Source: Arthrobacter agilis (GTDB lineage: Bacteria; Actinomycetota; Actinomycetes; Actinomycetales; Micrococcaceae). From it: DNA of 64,000 nucleotides. The notes beneath the pieces were generated by a model, which made no database searches, was not told the origin of the DNA, and saw only the letters and a program-made list of their open reading frames with translations. The DNA is taken from NCBI RefSeq assembly GCF_030816075.1, contig NZ_JAUSXO010000001.1, forward strand, positions 2,356,001-2,420,000. The letters are read 5' to 3'. This document shows, piece after piece, positions 23,563 through 31,683 of this stretch (positions within the stretch are counted from its first letter, which is position 1; each line of letters opens with the position of its first letter). A program made the translations under genes and the position numbers.

Positions 23563-24531
23563 CTAGGGCCGCGCGGCTTCGGCCGGTCCCCCGGCGTGCT
23601 CTGCTCCCGCGACTCCCGCTGCATCGACGAAGGCGGAGTCCGGCATCCGTCCGTCGGCGACGAGCAGGGACCAGCCCCAGTCGAACGTCTCGCCCGCGCC
23701 GAGGCGCAGTTCCGCGTGGAAGAACGGTGCGGCGCACAGCATGGGAGTGCCGGAGCTGCGGACGAACCACGGCGAGAGTCCGCCCGGGTTGCCCGGCGCC
23801 GGCACCATGAGCACCGATGCGGTGGCCGACCGGAGCCCCAGCCAGGCGCGTCTGCTGCCCATGGCGTCCTCCTCGCTGACGGACCCGGCGTCACCGGACG
23901 TCACGCGGAAGGACCCGGTCGGGGAGCCGGGACCACCCGATCCGACCGCAGCGCCGGCGACGATGTCGGCGCCGTCGAACGACGGTGCCAACCGGAGGAA
24001 GAAGCCCCCGTACCCCGCGTTCGGCCGACCGGCCGTCGTCGGGCTCCCGAACGCGACCACACCCGCGCTCGTGTTGATCCACCGGCTCCGCACCGAGGTG
24101 AGGACCCAGTCCGCACCGCCGGCGCGGACGGTCTCCGCATCCCACGTCCGCTCCTCGTGCAGGAACGCGCTCCCGTCCGCCGCGCACCACTCGAGCCGCT
24201 GCAGCACACCGGCGTCCGCGGGGGCGGTGGCGCCCCGCTGGGACCCGTTGTTCGGCAACTGCACATAGCCCTGCCCGTCGCTGTAGGTCGGTCCGCCCCA
24301 GAGATTGACCGGGTGCCGTTGGCCTGCGACCGCGATGGTGGACACCGCGATGCCGAGGCCCCAGTGCCAGGGGTGGTCCGCCGGCGCGTAGTCGCTGACG
24401 ATGCCCCCGCCGGGCGTCGACACCGGATGGAGGAACGGGCGGGGTGAATGCTCGGCGGGCTCTCCCCCGCCGTCGTGCAGGACGCCGGCGAGCCGGCCGT
24501 CCGCGGTCCGGACCGGCGTCGGACCGGTCAC
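23563..24531 (-). CDS. DUF6807 (PmoA-like) protein
   Basis: A soluble 322-residue protein with no signal peptide. The sequence matches the DUF6807 group, often labelled PmoA-like: an early HPVSTPGG turn, DHPWHWGLGIAV, VNLWGGPTY and a late LRLGAGETFDWGWSLLVADG. The family is uncharacterised but commonly neighbours Gfo/Idh/MocA oxidoreductases, as here. The GTG start shares four bases (GTGA) with the stop of the oxidoreductase, so the two proteins are made together. I infer a role in the same sugar pathway; the reaction is unknown. Confidence 0.75.
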   Translation of the reverse strand: MTGPTPVRTADGRLAGVLHDGGGEPAEHSPRPFLHPVSTPGGGIVSDYAPADHPWHWGLGIAVSTIAVAGQRHPVNLWGGPTYSDGQGYVQLPNNGSQRGATAPADAGVLQRLEWCAADGSAFLHEERTWDAETVRAGGADWVLTSVRSRWINTSAGVVAFGSPTTAGRPNAGYGGFFLRLAPSFDGADIVAGAAVGSGGPGSPTGSFRVTSGDAGSVSEEDAMGSRRAWLGLRSATASVLMVPAPGNPGGLSPWFVRSSGTPMLCAAPFFHAELRLGAGETFDWGWSLLVADGRMPDSAFVDAAGVAGAEHAGGPAEAARP

Positions 24532-25691
24532 GCCGCGGGTCCGTCCGGGCGGGCCTCCGGGCGGCCCTCGACGACCGGCGCCGTGAGGGCGCCGCGCACT
24601 GCGGGGTCGGCGAGGTCCGCCCTCGAGATCCAGCGGCCCTCGCGGACGGAGGCGTACATGGCGGTGACGATCTCCAGTGCGCGGGCCGGATGACCCACGA
24701 TGCCGGGCATGCCGCGTCCGGCCAGCAGCGATCCGTAGATCTCGGCGAACAGGGCATCGTGCCCGCTCGGGACCTCCTGGTCGGGCAGTGCCCACGACGC
24801 CGCCGTCTGCTCGTCCACATGGGGTGCCGGTGTGATCCTCCAGTTCGCGTGCCCGTGGCCGTAGAGGTGCTCCAGCTCGATCGTCGCGTTCGCGGTGTCG
24901 ATCCGCAGGAGGCTCGACTCCCGCGGCGCGAGGACCGTGGTCACCACGGAGGCGACGGCCCCCGACGCGAAGACGAGGGACGCGTGGGACAGGTCCTCCG
25001 TCTCGACGTCCCGACCGAGCCGCCACATCGTGGCGTGGACGGCGGACCACTCGCCCAGCAGGTAGGCCAGCAGGTCCACCTGGTGGCTGCCGTGGCTGAG
25101 CGTGGTGCCGCCTCCCTCGGTGGCCCAGGTACCGCGCCAGGGAACGGCGAAGTACTCGGCCGTGCGGTACCAGTTCGTCTGGCACAGCGCCGAGAGGGTC
25201 CGCCCGAAGGCACCCGAGTCCAGCAGCCCCTTCACGTGGGCCGCAGCCGTTCCCGAGCGCTGCTGGAAGACGACGGCGAGGCCGCGTCGGGCGGCGCGGC
25301 CGACCTCGACCATGGTGTCGAGCTGGGTGAGGCTCAGGGCTGCGGGCTTCTCGACCACCACGTGGGCTCCCGCCCCGAATCCTGCGGCCGTCTGTTCCGC
25401 ATGACCGCCGGGCGGCGTGCAGATGTGCAGCACGTCGACGGGCACGTCCGCAAGCATGTCCTCGAGCGATGCGTGGCGCGAGTCCACGCCGTACGCCTCG
25501 GCGAAGGCCGCGAGGTGCTGCTCCGAGGGATCCGCGGCCGCGACCAGTTCCACGCCGGGCAGGAGGCGCAACGCCCGGGCATGGAGGTGGGCCACGCCGC
25601 CGGTTCCCAGGATGGCCGCCCTGAGTGGCGTGGCCGAGGAGGCGGTGGACGCGGCGGCTGGGCTCGGCAGGGGCACGGGGACCTCCATCAT
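24528..25691 (-). CDS. Gfo/Idh/MocA-family oxidoreductase
   Basis: NAD(P)-dependent sugar oxidoreductase of about 387 residues. The dinucleotide fold begins AAILGTGGVAHLHARALRLL, followed by the EKP-type motif VVVEKPAALSLTQL and the long sheet of the C-terminal domain with GGGTTLSHGSHQVDLLAYLLG. Two adjacent ATGs (25691, 25688) are possible starts and neither has a clear ribosome site; about 25 residues precede the fold. It is divergent from lacI with a LacI-type operator between, and overlaps the DUF6807 gene by four bases. The substrate is unknown. Confidence 0.87.
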   Translation of the reverse strand: MMEVPVPLPSPAAASTASSATPLRAAILGTGGVAHLHARALRLLPGVELVAAADPSEQHLAAFAEAYGVDSRHASLEDMLADVPVDVLHICTPPGGHAEQTAAGFGAGAHVVVEKPAALSLTQLDTMVEVGRAARRGLAVVFQQRSGTAAAHVKGLLDSGAFGRTLSALCQTNWYRTAEYFAVPWRGTWATEGGGTTLSHGSHQVDLLAYLLGEWSAVHATMWRLGRDVETEDLSHASLVFASGAVASVVTTVLAPRESSLLRIDTANATIELEHLYGHGHANWRITPAPHVDEQTAASWALPDQEVPSGHDALFAEIYGSLLAGRGMPGIVGHPARALEIVTAMYASVREGRWISRADLADPAVRGALTAPVVEGRPEARPDGPAA

Positions 25692-25722
25692 CGGCAGGGT
25701 TGCGGTCTTCGGAACCCTAACA

Positions 25723-25738
25723 GAGAAAGCGCTTACCC
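25723..25738. promoter_or_regulatory. LacI-type operator between the oxidoreductase and lacI
   Basis: The core AAGCGCTT (25727-25734) is a perfect palindrome. Read on the minus strand, the 15 bases TGGGTAAGCGCTTTC are identical to those in the operator of the oxidoreductase-DUF993 operon at 29293. A weak promoter (GATTGG, 17 bases, TAGGGT on the minus strand) has this site in its spacer. Confidence 0.75.
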
Positions 25739-25848
25739 AATCGGGGTGGCGGACGTCGCCGCCCGCCGGAGCCGTGCAAGAATGAGCCTTTCCGCAGTTC
25801 GCAGGGCGCGGCCCGAGGCTACTGCCCCCATCATCAGGAGTGCACGCG

Positions 25849-26898
25849 ATGTCTGCACCGGCAAGCAAGAGTCCCGCGACACTGCACGACGTCGCCCGGG
25901 AGGCGGGCGTCTCCCTCGCGACGGCGTCACGGTCCCTGAACGGCAGCGCGCGCAAGGTGAACGAGGCCTACCGGCAGCGCGTGGTGGAGGCGGCCCAGCG
26001 GCTCGGCTACACCACCAATCTCTTCGCGCAGGCCGTGGCCAAGGGCAGCACCACCACGGTGGCCCTGCTCGTGGCCGACATCGCGGACCCGTACTTCTCC
26101 AGTATCGCGGCCGGCGTGATCGATGCGGCGAGCGAGGAGGGGCTCGTGGTGACGATCGCCGTCACGGGCCGCAACGCCCAGCGTGAACTCGACACGGTCC
26201 GGGCCCTGCGCGGGCAGCGTCCCCGCGTTCTGATCCTGGCGGGCTCCCGGACCACCGGGTCCGCCTTCGAGGAGCACCTGCGGGCGGAGCTCTCCTCCTT
26301 CGAGGACACGGGCGGGAAGGTCGCCTTCATCAGCCAGGACGCAGCGCCGTTCGCGACCGTCCTGCTGGACAACCGCGGAGGCGCGCACGACCTCGCCGTC
26401 TCCCTGGCGGGGCTCGGCTACCGCGACTTCGCCGTCATCGCCGGACCCTCCGAGATCAGGACCTCCGAGGAACGCCTGGACGGCTTCACGGCGGGACTCG
26501 CGGAGCACGGCATCTCCCTTCCCCCCGAGCGCGTCGTCCACGCCGACTTCACGCGCGACGGCGGCTACCGCGGCACGCAGGAGCTGCTGGCATCGGGAGC
26601 GCACATGGACCTGGTGTTCGCCGCGAACGACGTCATGGCCGTGGGCGTCGTCTCCGCGCTGCGTGACGCCGGGATCGCCCCGGGTGAGGGGATCGGCGTG
26701 GCGGGCTACGACGACATCCCGACGGTCCGGGACATCACGCCCGCCCTGACCACCGTGCGCATCCCCCTCGAGGACGTCGGACGGCGCGCCCTCCAGCTCG
26801 CCACGGGGTCGGCGTACGACGGCGGCGCCGACAGCGGCGCCGGCCCGACCCCCATCACCACGGAGACGATCATCCGGGGCAGTACACCGCGTCGCTAG
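25849..26898 (+). CDS. LacI-family transcriptional regulator
   Basis: Repressor-type regulator of 349 residues. The helix-turn-helix and hinge occupy about residues 10-60 (TLHDVAREAGVSLATASRSLNG, then RVVEAAQRLGYTTN), followed by a periplasmic-binding-protein-like sensor domain with the usual ADIADPYFSSIAAG and GVAGYDDIPTVRDITPALTTV. AGGAG lies eight bases before the ATG at 25849; a GTG three codons earlier overlaps it. It is divergent from the oxidoreductase-DUF6807 operon, and a matching operator precedes the operon at 29345, so both are probable targets. It is the only LacI protein in the window, and could also act on the pectin-locus operators (inference). Confidence 0.92.
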   Translation: MSAPASKSPATLHDVAREAGVSLATASRSLNGSARKVNEAYRQRVVEAAQRLGYTTNLFAQAVAKGSTTTVALLVADIADPYFSSIAAGVIDAASEEGLVVTIAVTGRNAQRELDTVRALRGQRPRVLILAGSRTTGSAFEEHLRAELSSFEDTGGKVAFISQDAAPFATVLLDNRGGAHDLAVSLAGLGYRDFAVIAGPSEIRTSEERLDGFTAGLAEHGISLPPERVVHADFTRDGGYRGTQELLASGAHMDLVFAANDVMAVGVVSALRDAGIAPGEGIGVAGYDDIPTVRDITPALTTVRIPLEDVGRRALQLATGSAYDGGADSGAGPTPITTETIIRGSTPRR

Positions 26899-26907
26899 CA
26901 CCGGACC

Positions 26908-27132
26908 TCACAGGGGCAGGATCGGCCCCGGGTCGGCGTTCCGGGCGGCGAGCTTCGCGACATCGTCCACCGGCAGTTCGGCGACCTCGGCGACGACCTC
27001 GATGTCCTCGCCGTGGCTGAGCGCCTCGGTCACGGCTTCCTTCAGGACCAGTTCGGCGCGGTCGAGCTCGAACTCGACGTCCTCCTTGTCAGCTGCTGCG
27101 ACGCGGATCTTCTGCAGGTCATCGTTCGTCAT
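26908..27132 (-). CDS. Small protein of unknown function
   Basis: A 74-residue, mostly helical, acidic protein beginning MTNDDLQKIRVAAADKEDVE. A repeating hydrophobic pattern (ELVLKEAVTEAL, VAEVAELPVDDVAKLA) would fit a small helical bundle or a helix-turn-helix, but no domain is recognised. It converges on lacI, with nine bases between the two stops. Codon use is like its neighbours. Confidence 0.6.
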   Translation of the reverse strand: MTNDDLQKIRVAAADKEDVEFELDRAELVLKEAVTEALSHGEDIEVVAEVAELPVDDVAKLAARNADPGPILPL

Positions 27133-27508
27133 GGCGTTGCGGGTCCCTCACTTCCTGGCTCGACGGCATCGACGGCGGCACACGCGCTCCGGAGGGCCTC
27201 CGGAGGATCGTCCGGACTACGGTGCCGGGTGACATCGTCGCGATCATCCTAACCAGACACCGGTCTGCAGGACATGGAGGGCGGGCGACGAGTACCGTGC
27301 ACCGCGGGTGGACCGGCACCGGACCGGGCCGGGCCGTCTCCCCGGCCTCCCTGCAGGATGTCCGGTCCAACAACCCCTGTGTTCCGGCACCCGATCCGCT
27401 CGCGCCCGGCTAGGATGGGGGCAGCGGATCGGCGGCAACGTGCGATCGTGGTCTAGCAGAAGGCCCGTGGCGCCGGAATCACATCCGGCATGACGTCCGA
27501 GGCTACTG
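27133..27508. other. Gap of 376 bases with no gene seen
   Basis: Between two divergent genes. It contains a TAGGAT box (27411-27416) that could be the -10 of a promoter for the GAF-ANTAR gene with a leader of about 90 bases. Two copies of CTGCAGGA occur 80 bases apart. No RNA gene was recognised. Confidence 0.35.
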
Positions 27509-28240
27509 ATGGACCTATTTCCCCCCTCCAACGAGTTGGGCGCGACGCTCGGTCGCATCCGCGGGCTGCTCCTCACGCAGGAGACGGCGCAGCACGCCGT
27601 GGATCTCCTCGCCGAGGTCGCACAGGAGACGACACCCAATGCGTCGGGCGCGGGCGTCTCGCTCATCCACGAGTCGCAGCGCACCAGCGTGGGTGCGACG
27701 GACGCACTCGTCCGCACCGCGGACGACCTCCAGTACACCCTGTCCGAGGGTCCGTGCCTGACGGCGTGGTCCACGCGGATGCCGGTGACGATCGAGGACA
27801 CGGCCGCGGACACGCGGTTCCCGCGGTGGAGTGCGGCGGCGGCGGAGGCGGGCGTGCGGTCCTGCTTCAGCGTCCCCCTCCTGAGGGGCCACGACTCCCT
27901 GGGCGCCATGAAGGTGTACTCGACCCTCCCCGCCGCCTTCGACGACGCCGACCGCGCGCGCCTCACGAACCTGTCGATCGCCGCCTCCGCCCTGCTCGGC
28001 CACGTGCAGACCTCGGAGACGTCGACCCGGATCAGCAGCGAACTGCGGGAGTCCCTGCGCTCGCGCGATCTGGTCGGGATCGCGAAAGGGGTCCTGATGG
28101 CACGTGAAGGTCTCACGGAGGCCGAGGCGCTCGCAGCACTGACCGCGCGCGCCCGCAGCACGGGGGTCCCGTTCCGGCAGCTCACCGCCGACATCGTGAA
28201 CGGCCACGGGGACGCCGGGACCAGGGATGCGTTCCGATGA
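27509..28240 (+). CDS. GAF-ANTAR regulatory protein
   Basis: A 243-residue cytoplasmic regulator. Residues about 20-165 form a GAF domain (LLAEVAQETTPNASGAGVSL, then TLSEGPCLTAW, FPRWSAAAAEAGVRSCFSVPLL). The C-terminal 60 residues are an ANTAR domain (LRSRDLVGIAKGVLMARE, then AEALAALTARARSTGVPF), which binds paired hexaloop RNA hairpins to prevent termination (family knowledge). The signal sensed by the GAF domain is unknown, and I did not find a clear two-hairpin target nearby. The stop overlaps the start of a 97-residue protein, suggesting a partner. Confidence 0.87.
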   Translation: MDLFPPSNELGATLGRIRGLLLTQETAQHAVDLLAEVAQETTPNASGAGVSLIHESQRTSVGATDALVRTADDLQYTLSEGPCLTAWSTRMPVTIEDTAADTRFPRWSAAAAEAGVRSCFSVPLLRGHDSLGAMKVYSTLPAAFDDADRARLTNLSIAASALLGHVQTSETSTRISSELRESLRSRDLVGIAKGVLMAREGLTEAEALAALTARARSTGVPFRQLTADIVNGHGDAGTRDAFR

Positions 28241-28530
28241 CGTTCCCCTACTCCGAGGAACAGCGGGCGCTGATCAACGCGGCCGTCGTCGAGTCCGGCT
28301 TCTCGGCGGGCGAGGTGTGGCTCCACTACTTCTCGATGAGCGGCGAGGTCGACGAGTACGAGGTGGAGGCGTACCTGGTGGGCCTGATGCCGATGCCCGC
28401 CCTCGACTGCGACCTGCTCGCCCTCGCCGTGAACGAGCTCATTGACGGACTGCCGCCGAGGAGGCGCGCACCGTTCAGCGATGAGCTCGCCCGGGCGCAC
28501 GCCGGAGCCGGGGACGCCCGATCGGGGTGA
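28237..28530 (+). CDS. Unknown protein coupled to the GAF-ANTAR regulator
   Basis: A 97-residue acidic protein starting at an ATG that shares four bases (ATGA) with the stop of the ANTAR gene. The first 75 residues look folded, with aromatic-rich helices (FPYSEEQRALINAAVVESGF, VWLHYFSMSGEVDEYEVEAY); the tail is Arg/Ala-rich. No domain recognised. Coupling suggests work with the regulator. Confidence 0.65.
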   Translation: MTFPYSEEQRALINAAVVESGFSAGEVWLHYFSMSGEVDEYEVEAYLVGLMPMPALDCDLLALAVNELIDGLPPRRRAPFSDELARAHAGAGDARSG

Positions 28531-28547
28531 CTGTCGGACCTGCGGCA

Positions 28548-28553
28548 TACCCT
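28548..28553 (+). promoter_or_regulatory. -10 box (TACCCT) of a leaderless promoter for the first paralogue
   Basis: Six bases separate TACCCT from the ATG at 28560. No ribosome site and only a weak -35. Confidence 0.4.
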
Positions 28554-28559
28554 CGTCGC

Positions 28560-28847
28560 ATGGCAGAACGACCGGGGTGGCACGGCATCCCACCCAGCGC
28601 TGACAGGTACGTCCCACCGCTCCAGCTCGACGCTCCTCCGGGCGGCATCACGGAGCCCGTGCGATCGCCCGCACTGTGGGTGGACCTCGACTACCCCGAC
28701 GGCTCCCGCCGCACCCGGAAGGGGTTCGCCATGGCCTGGACGGACACGGCCGTCCGGGCCCAGTGGATCGAGTACTCCCGGGCGCGGGAAGCGTGGGTCG
28801 ACGCCGCACGCTGCCGGCGTCGGGACCTGACGACCCAGGCGGCGTAA
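28560..28847 (+). CDS. Unknown protein, first of two tandem paralogues
   Basis: A 95-residue soluble protein with no recognised domain. It shares most positions with the gene 98 bases downstream: GWHG[IL]PP, PLQL-x-AP-x-GGITE, PALWVDL-x-YP and GFAMAWT, then AQW and AREAWV. The spacing of Trp residues suggests a compact beta fold. The basic C-terminus (CRRRDLTTQAA) differs from that of the paralogue. Probably leaderless. Function unknown. Confidence 0.68.
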   Translation: MAERPGWHGIPPSADRYVPPLQLDAPPGGITEPVRSPALWVDLDYPDGSRRTRKGFAMAWTDTAVRAQWIEYSRAREAWVDAARCRRRDLTTQAA

Positions 28848-28890
28848 CCGCCGGGGAGCCTCGCTCCCGGGCTTCCCACCGGGGCCCTCG

Positions 28891-28896
28891 TAGAGT
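28891..28896 (+). promoter_or_regulatory. -10 box (TAGAGT) before a short leaderless frame
   Basis: TAGAGT is six bases before an ATG at 28903, the spacing seen at other leaderless genes here. Confidence 0.4.
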
Positions 28897-28902
28897 GGGC
28901 GC

Positions 28903-28953
28903 ATGGACAAGCCCACCCCGTGCATCGCGGTGCACGCAGGCGCGCGTGGCTAG
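28903..28953 (+). CDS. Possible 16-codon leader frame overlapping the second paralogue
   Basis: From the ATG at 28903 a frame of 16 codons ends at TAG 28951-28953, five bases inside the next coding region, in a different phase. It could be a leader peptide that couples translation, or the true start of the paralogue separated from it by a one-base error. Only the promoter spacing supports it. Confidence 0.3.
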   Translation: MDKPTPCIAVHAGARG

Positions 28954-29245
28954 GGCCGCCGGCTGGCACGGCCTCCCGCCGACCACGCATCGGTTCGTCG
29001 CTCCGCTCCAGCTCGAGGCGCCCACCGGGGGCATCACCGAATCCGCCTCCCCCGCACCGGCGCTCTGGGTGGATCTCGAGTATCCCGGCGGCGTCCGGCA
29101 GACCGTCCGGGGTTTCGCCATGGCATGGACCGCCTCGGCGGTCCTCGCCCAGTGGGTCGAATTCTCCATCGCCCGCGAGGCGTGGGTGCGCCCGGACCAG
29201 TGCACGCGGCGCGAGATCCCGCGCCGTCCGGGTCCGGACGACTGA
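28946..29245 (+). CDS. Unknown protein, second of two tandem paralogues
   Basis: About 99 residues from the GTG at 28946, the only plausible in-frame start close to the conserved AGWHGLPP opening. It is about 60 percent identical by eye to the upstream paralogue across GWHG, PLQLEAP-x-GGITE, ALWVDLEYP, GFAMAWT and AREAWV. There is no clear ribosome site; a leaderless ATG at 28903 in another frame overlaps the start. Function unknown; a local duplication made the pair. Confidence 0.62.
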   Translation: MARAAGWHGLPPTTHRFVAPLQLEAPTGGITESASPAPALWVDLEYPGGVRQTVRGFAMAWTASAVLAQWVEFSIAREAWVRPDQCTRREIPRRPGPDD

Positions 29246-29262
29246 CCGTCCGTCTGCCCTTA

Positions 29263-29291
29263 TTGTCACGCCCTCCTTCTTCCCCTACACT
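29263..29291 (+). promoter_or_regulatory. Sigma-70 promoter of the oxidoreductase-DUF993 operon
   Basis: TTGTCA (29263-29268) and TACACT (29286-29291) are separated by 17 bases. The LacI-type operator begins two bases later. Confidence 0.72.
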
Positions 29292-29292
29292 C

Positions 29293-29309
29293 TGGGTAAG
29301 CGCTTTCCA
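29293..29309. promoter_or_regulatory. LacI-type operator of the oxidoreductase-DUF993 operon
   Basis: TGGGTAAGCGCTTTCCA is centred on AGCGCT and covers the expected transcription start. Its first 15 bases are identical to the site beside lacI at 25723, pointing to one shared repressor. Confidence 0.8.
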
Positions 29310-29344
29310 GAACGGCGTAACCCCCCCGGAACCAAGGAGTATCG

Positions 29345-30532
29345 ATGTCGACGAGGACAATTGGGATCATCATGAACGGCGTCTCCGGACGCATGGGATA
29401 CCGCCAGCACCTGGTCCGTTCCATTCTCGCGATCCGCGACCAGGGCGGTGTCCTCCTCTCCGACGGCACCAAAGTCCAGGTCGAACCGATCCTCGTCGGT
29501 CGGAACGAGGCCAAGCTCGCCGAACTCGCTGCGAAGCACGGCATCGAGCACTACTCCACCGACCTCGACAGCGTCCTCGCGGACCCGACCTGGGAGATCT
29601 ACGCCGATTTCCTCGTCACCAAGGCACGCTCCGCAGCGATCCGGAAGGCGATCGCGGCGGGCAAGGCCATCTACACCGAGAAGCCGACCGCCGAGACCGC
29701 GGAGGACGCCCTCGAGCTCGCCAATCTGGCCGAGGCCGCCGGCATCAAGAACGGCGTGGTGCACGACAAGCTGTACCTGCCCGGCATGCAGAAGCTCAAG
29801 CGGCTCGTGGACTCCGGTTTCTTCGGCCGCATCCTCTCCGTCCGCGGCGAGTTCGGCTACTGGGTCTTCGAGGGCGACTGGCAGGATGCGCAGCGCCCCA
29901 GCTGGAACTACCGGGCGGAGGACGGTGGCGGGATCGTCGTCGACATGTTCCCGCACTGGAGCTACGTCCTGGAGAACCTCTTCGGGAAGGTCGAGTCCGT
30001 CTACGCCCGCGCCGTCACGCACATCGACGAGCGCGTCGACGAGCAGGGCCGCCCCTACCGCGCGACGGCCGACGACGCCGCCTACGCGGTGTTCGAGCTG
30101 GAGGGCGGCATCGTCGCCCAGCTCAACTCCAGCTGGACCGTGCGCGTGAACCGCGACGAGCTCGTGCAGTTCCAGGTGGACGGCACGCACGGCTCGGCCG
30201 TCGTCGGGCTGTTCGGCTGCAAGATCCAGCCGCGCAACGCCACCCCGAAGCCGGTCTGGAACCCCGACCTCGAGGAAACCCACGACTACGACGCCGACTG
30301 GATCGACGTGCCCACCAACGAGGTGGTCGAGAACGGCTTCAAGACGCAGTGGGAGGAGTTCCTGCGGCACGTGCTGGAGGACGGCCCGCACCCGTACGAC
30401 TTCCTCGCCGGCGCGCGGGGCATGTACCTCGCGGAGCAGGGGCTGGAGAGCTCACGCACCGGACGCCGCCTCGACCTAGAGGACGTGCGCACCACGGCAC
30501 TCCCCCTCGAGGAAGCGGTCACGTCGGCATGA
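29345..30532 (+). CDS. Gfo/Idh/MocA-family oxidoreductase
   Basis: NAD(P)-dependent sugar oxidoreductase of 395 residues. The first strand and loop read TIGIIMNGVSGRMGYRQH, the EKP motif is IYTEKPTAETAEDAL, and the C-terminal sheet includes EDGGGIVVDMFPHWSYVLENL. The GVSGRMGY loop differs from the usual GxGxxG, a mark of a particular branch. AAGGAG lies five bases before the ATG. It is the first gene of a three-gene operon whose members overlap by four bases each. Substrate unknown. Confidence 0.88.
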   Translation: MSTRTIGIIMNGVSGRMGYRQHLVRSILAIRDQGGVLLSDGTKVQVEPILVGRNEAKLAELAAKHGIEHYSTDLDSVLADPTWEIYADFLVTKARSAAIRKAIAAGKAIYTEKPTAETAEDALELANLAEAAGIKNGVVHDKLYLPGMQKLKRLVDSGFFGRILSVRGEFGYWVFEGDWQDAQRPSWNYRAEDGGGIVVDMFPHWSYVLENLFGKVESVYARAVTHIDERVDEQGRPYRATADDAAYAVFELEGGIVAQLNSSWTVRVNRDELVQFQVDGTHGSAVVGLFGCKIQPRNATPKPVWNPDLEETHDYDADWIDVPTNEVVENGFKTQWEEFLRHVLEDGPHPYDFLAGARGMYLAEQGLESSRTGRRLDLEDVRTTALPLEEAVTSA

Positions 30533-31683
30533 TCACGCTCGTCGATGCGGCCGGGGCCACCTCCGCCGTCGAACTGAATCCGGCGCCGGCATTCTCGAAG
30601 CCCTCGGCGCCCCTGCGCAGCCGCACGGTGTACGCCGCGGCGCACGTGGTCCCCCGGACCACGGGGGAGAACGTCCCCGGCTCACCGGCGGATCTCGACT
30701 GGGATGCGACCCTCGCGTTCCGGCACCACCTGTGGTCGTGGGGCCTGGGTGTGGCCGATGCCATGGACACCGCACAGCGCAACATGGGGCTCGACGCCGC
30801 TGCGACGCGCGAGCTGATCGCGCGCAGCGCCGCGGAGGCCCGCTCGGTGAACGGCGCACTGGTGGTCGGGGTGAACACCGACCACGTCGACGACGCCGTC
30901 ATCGGGCTCGAGGCGGTCATCGACGCCTACAAGGAACAGCTCCACCTCACCGAGGACGCCGGCGCCTCCGTCGTCCTCATGGCGAGCCGCCACCTCGCAC
31001 GTGCCGCCCGCACCGCCGAGGACTACGAGAGGGTGTACTCGGAGGTTCTGGCCGCCGCCGGCGCCCCCGTGATCCTGCACTGGCTCGGCAGCGCCTTCGA
31101 CCCGGAGCTCGGCAGCTACTTCGGCTCCCCGGACACGGACGCGGCGTCGTCGACCCTCCTCAAGATCATCGCCAACGCGCCCGACAAGGTGGCCGGCGTG
31201 AAGATGAGCCTGCTGAACGCGGACTCCGAACGGGCGGTCCGGTCGCAGCTCAACGCACCGGCCCGCATGTTCACCGGGGACGACTTCAACTACGTCTCGC
31301 TCATCGGCGGGGACGCCTCGGGCTACTCCGATGCCCTCCTCGGCGCCTTCGCGGCCCTCGGCCCCCATGCCTCGGCAGCGGTCCAGGCACTCGACGCCGA
31401 CGACCGCGCGGCCTACGAGCGGATCCTCGGACCCACCGAAGCGCTGTCACGCCAGATCTTCTCGGCGCCCACGTTCTACTACAAGACGGGCGTGGCCTTC
31501 CTCAGCTGGCTCAACGGACACCAGGCCGGCTTCGGCATGGTCGGTGGCCTGCAGGCCGCGCGGAGCCTGCCGCACCTGTCGGAGATCGTCCGTCTCGCCA
31601 ACGCGTGCGGGGCCCTCGAGCAGCCGGAGCTCGCCCGGGAACGCTGGCACGCCCTGCTGGCCGTGAACGGGGTGGCAGCATGA
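30529..31683 (+). CDS. DUF993 family protein (aldolase-like TIM barrel)
   Basis: A soluble 384-residue protein of the DUF993 family, related to dihydrodipicolinate synthase-type barrels by annotation habit rather than proven chemistry. Recognisable stretches are HHLWSWGLGVADAMDTAQRN, ILHWLGSAFDPELGSYFGS, KVAGVKMSLLN with a lysine at the position expected for a Schiff base, and TGDDFNYVSLIGGD. It overlaps both neighbours by ATGA. With an oxidoreductase before it and an isomerase after it, a carbon-carbon cleavage of an oxidised sugar is plausible (inference). Confidence 0.78.
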   Translation: MITLVDAAGATSAVELNPAPAFSKPSAPLRSRTVYAAAHVVPRTTGENVPGSPADLDWDATLAFRHHLWSWGLGVADAMDTAQRNMGLDAAATRELIARSAAEARSVNGALVVGVNTDHVDDAVIGLEAVIDAYKEQLHLTEDAGASVVLMASRHLARAARTAEDYERVYSEVLAAAGAPVILHWLGSAFDPELGSYFGSPDTDAASSTLLKIIANAPDKVAGVKMSLLNADSERAVRSQLNAPARMFTGDDFNYVSLIGGDASGYSDALLGAFAALGPHASAAVQALDADDRAAYERILGPTEALSRQIFSAPTFYYKTGVAFLSWLNGHQAGFGMVGGLQAARSLPHLSEIVRLANACGALEQPELARERWHALLAVNGVAA

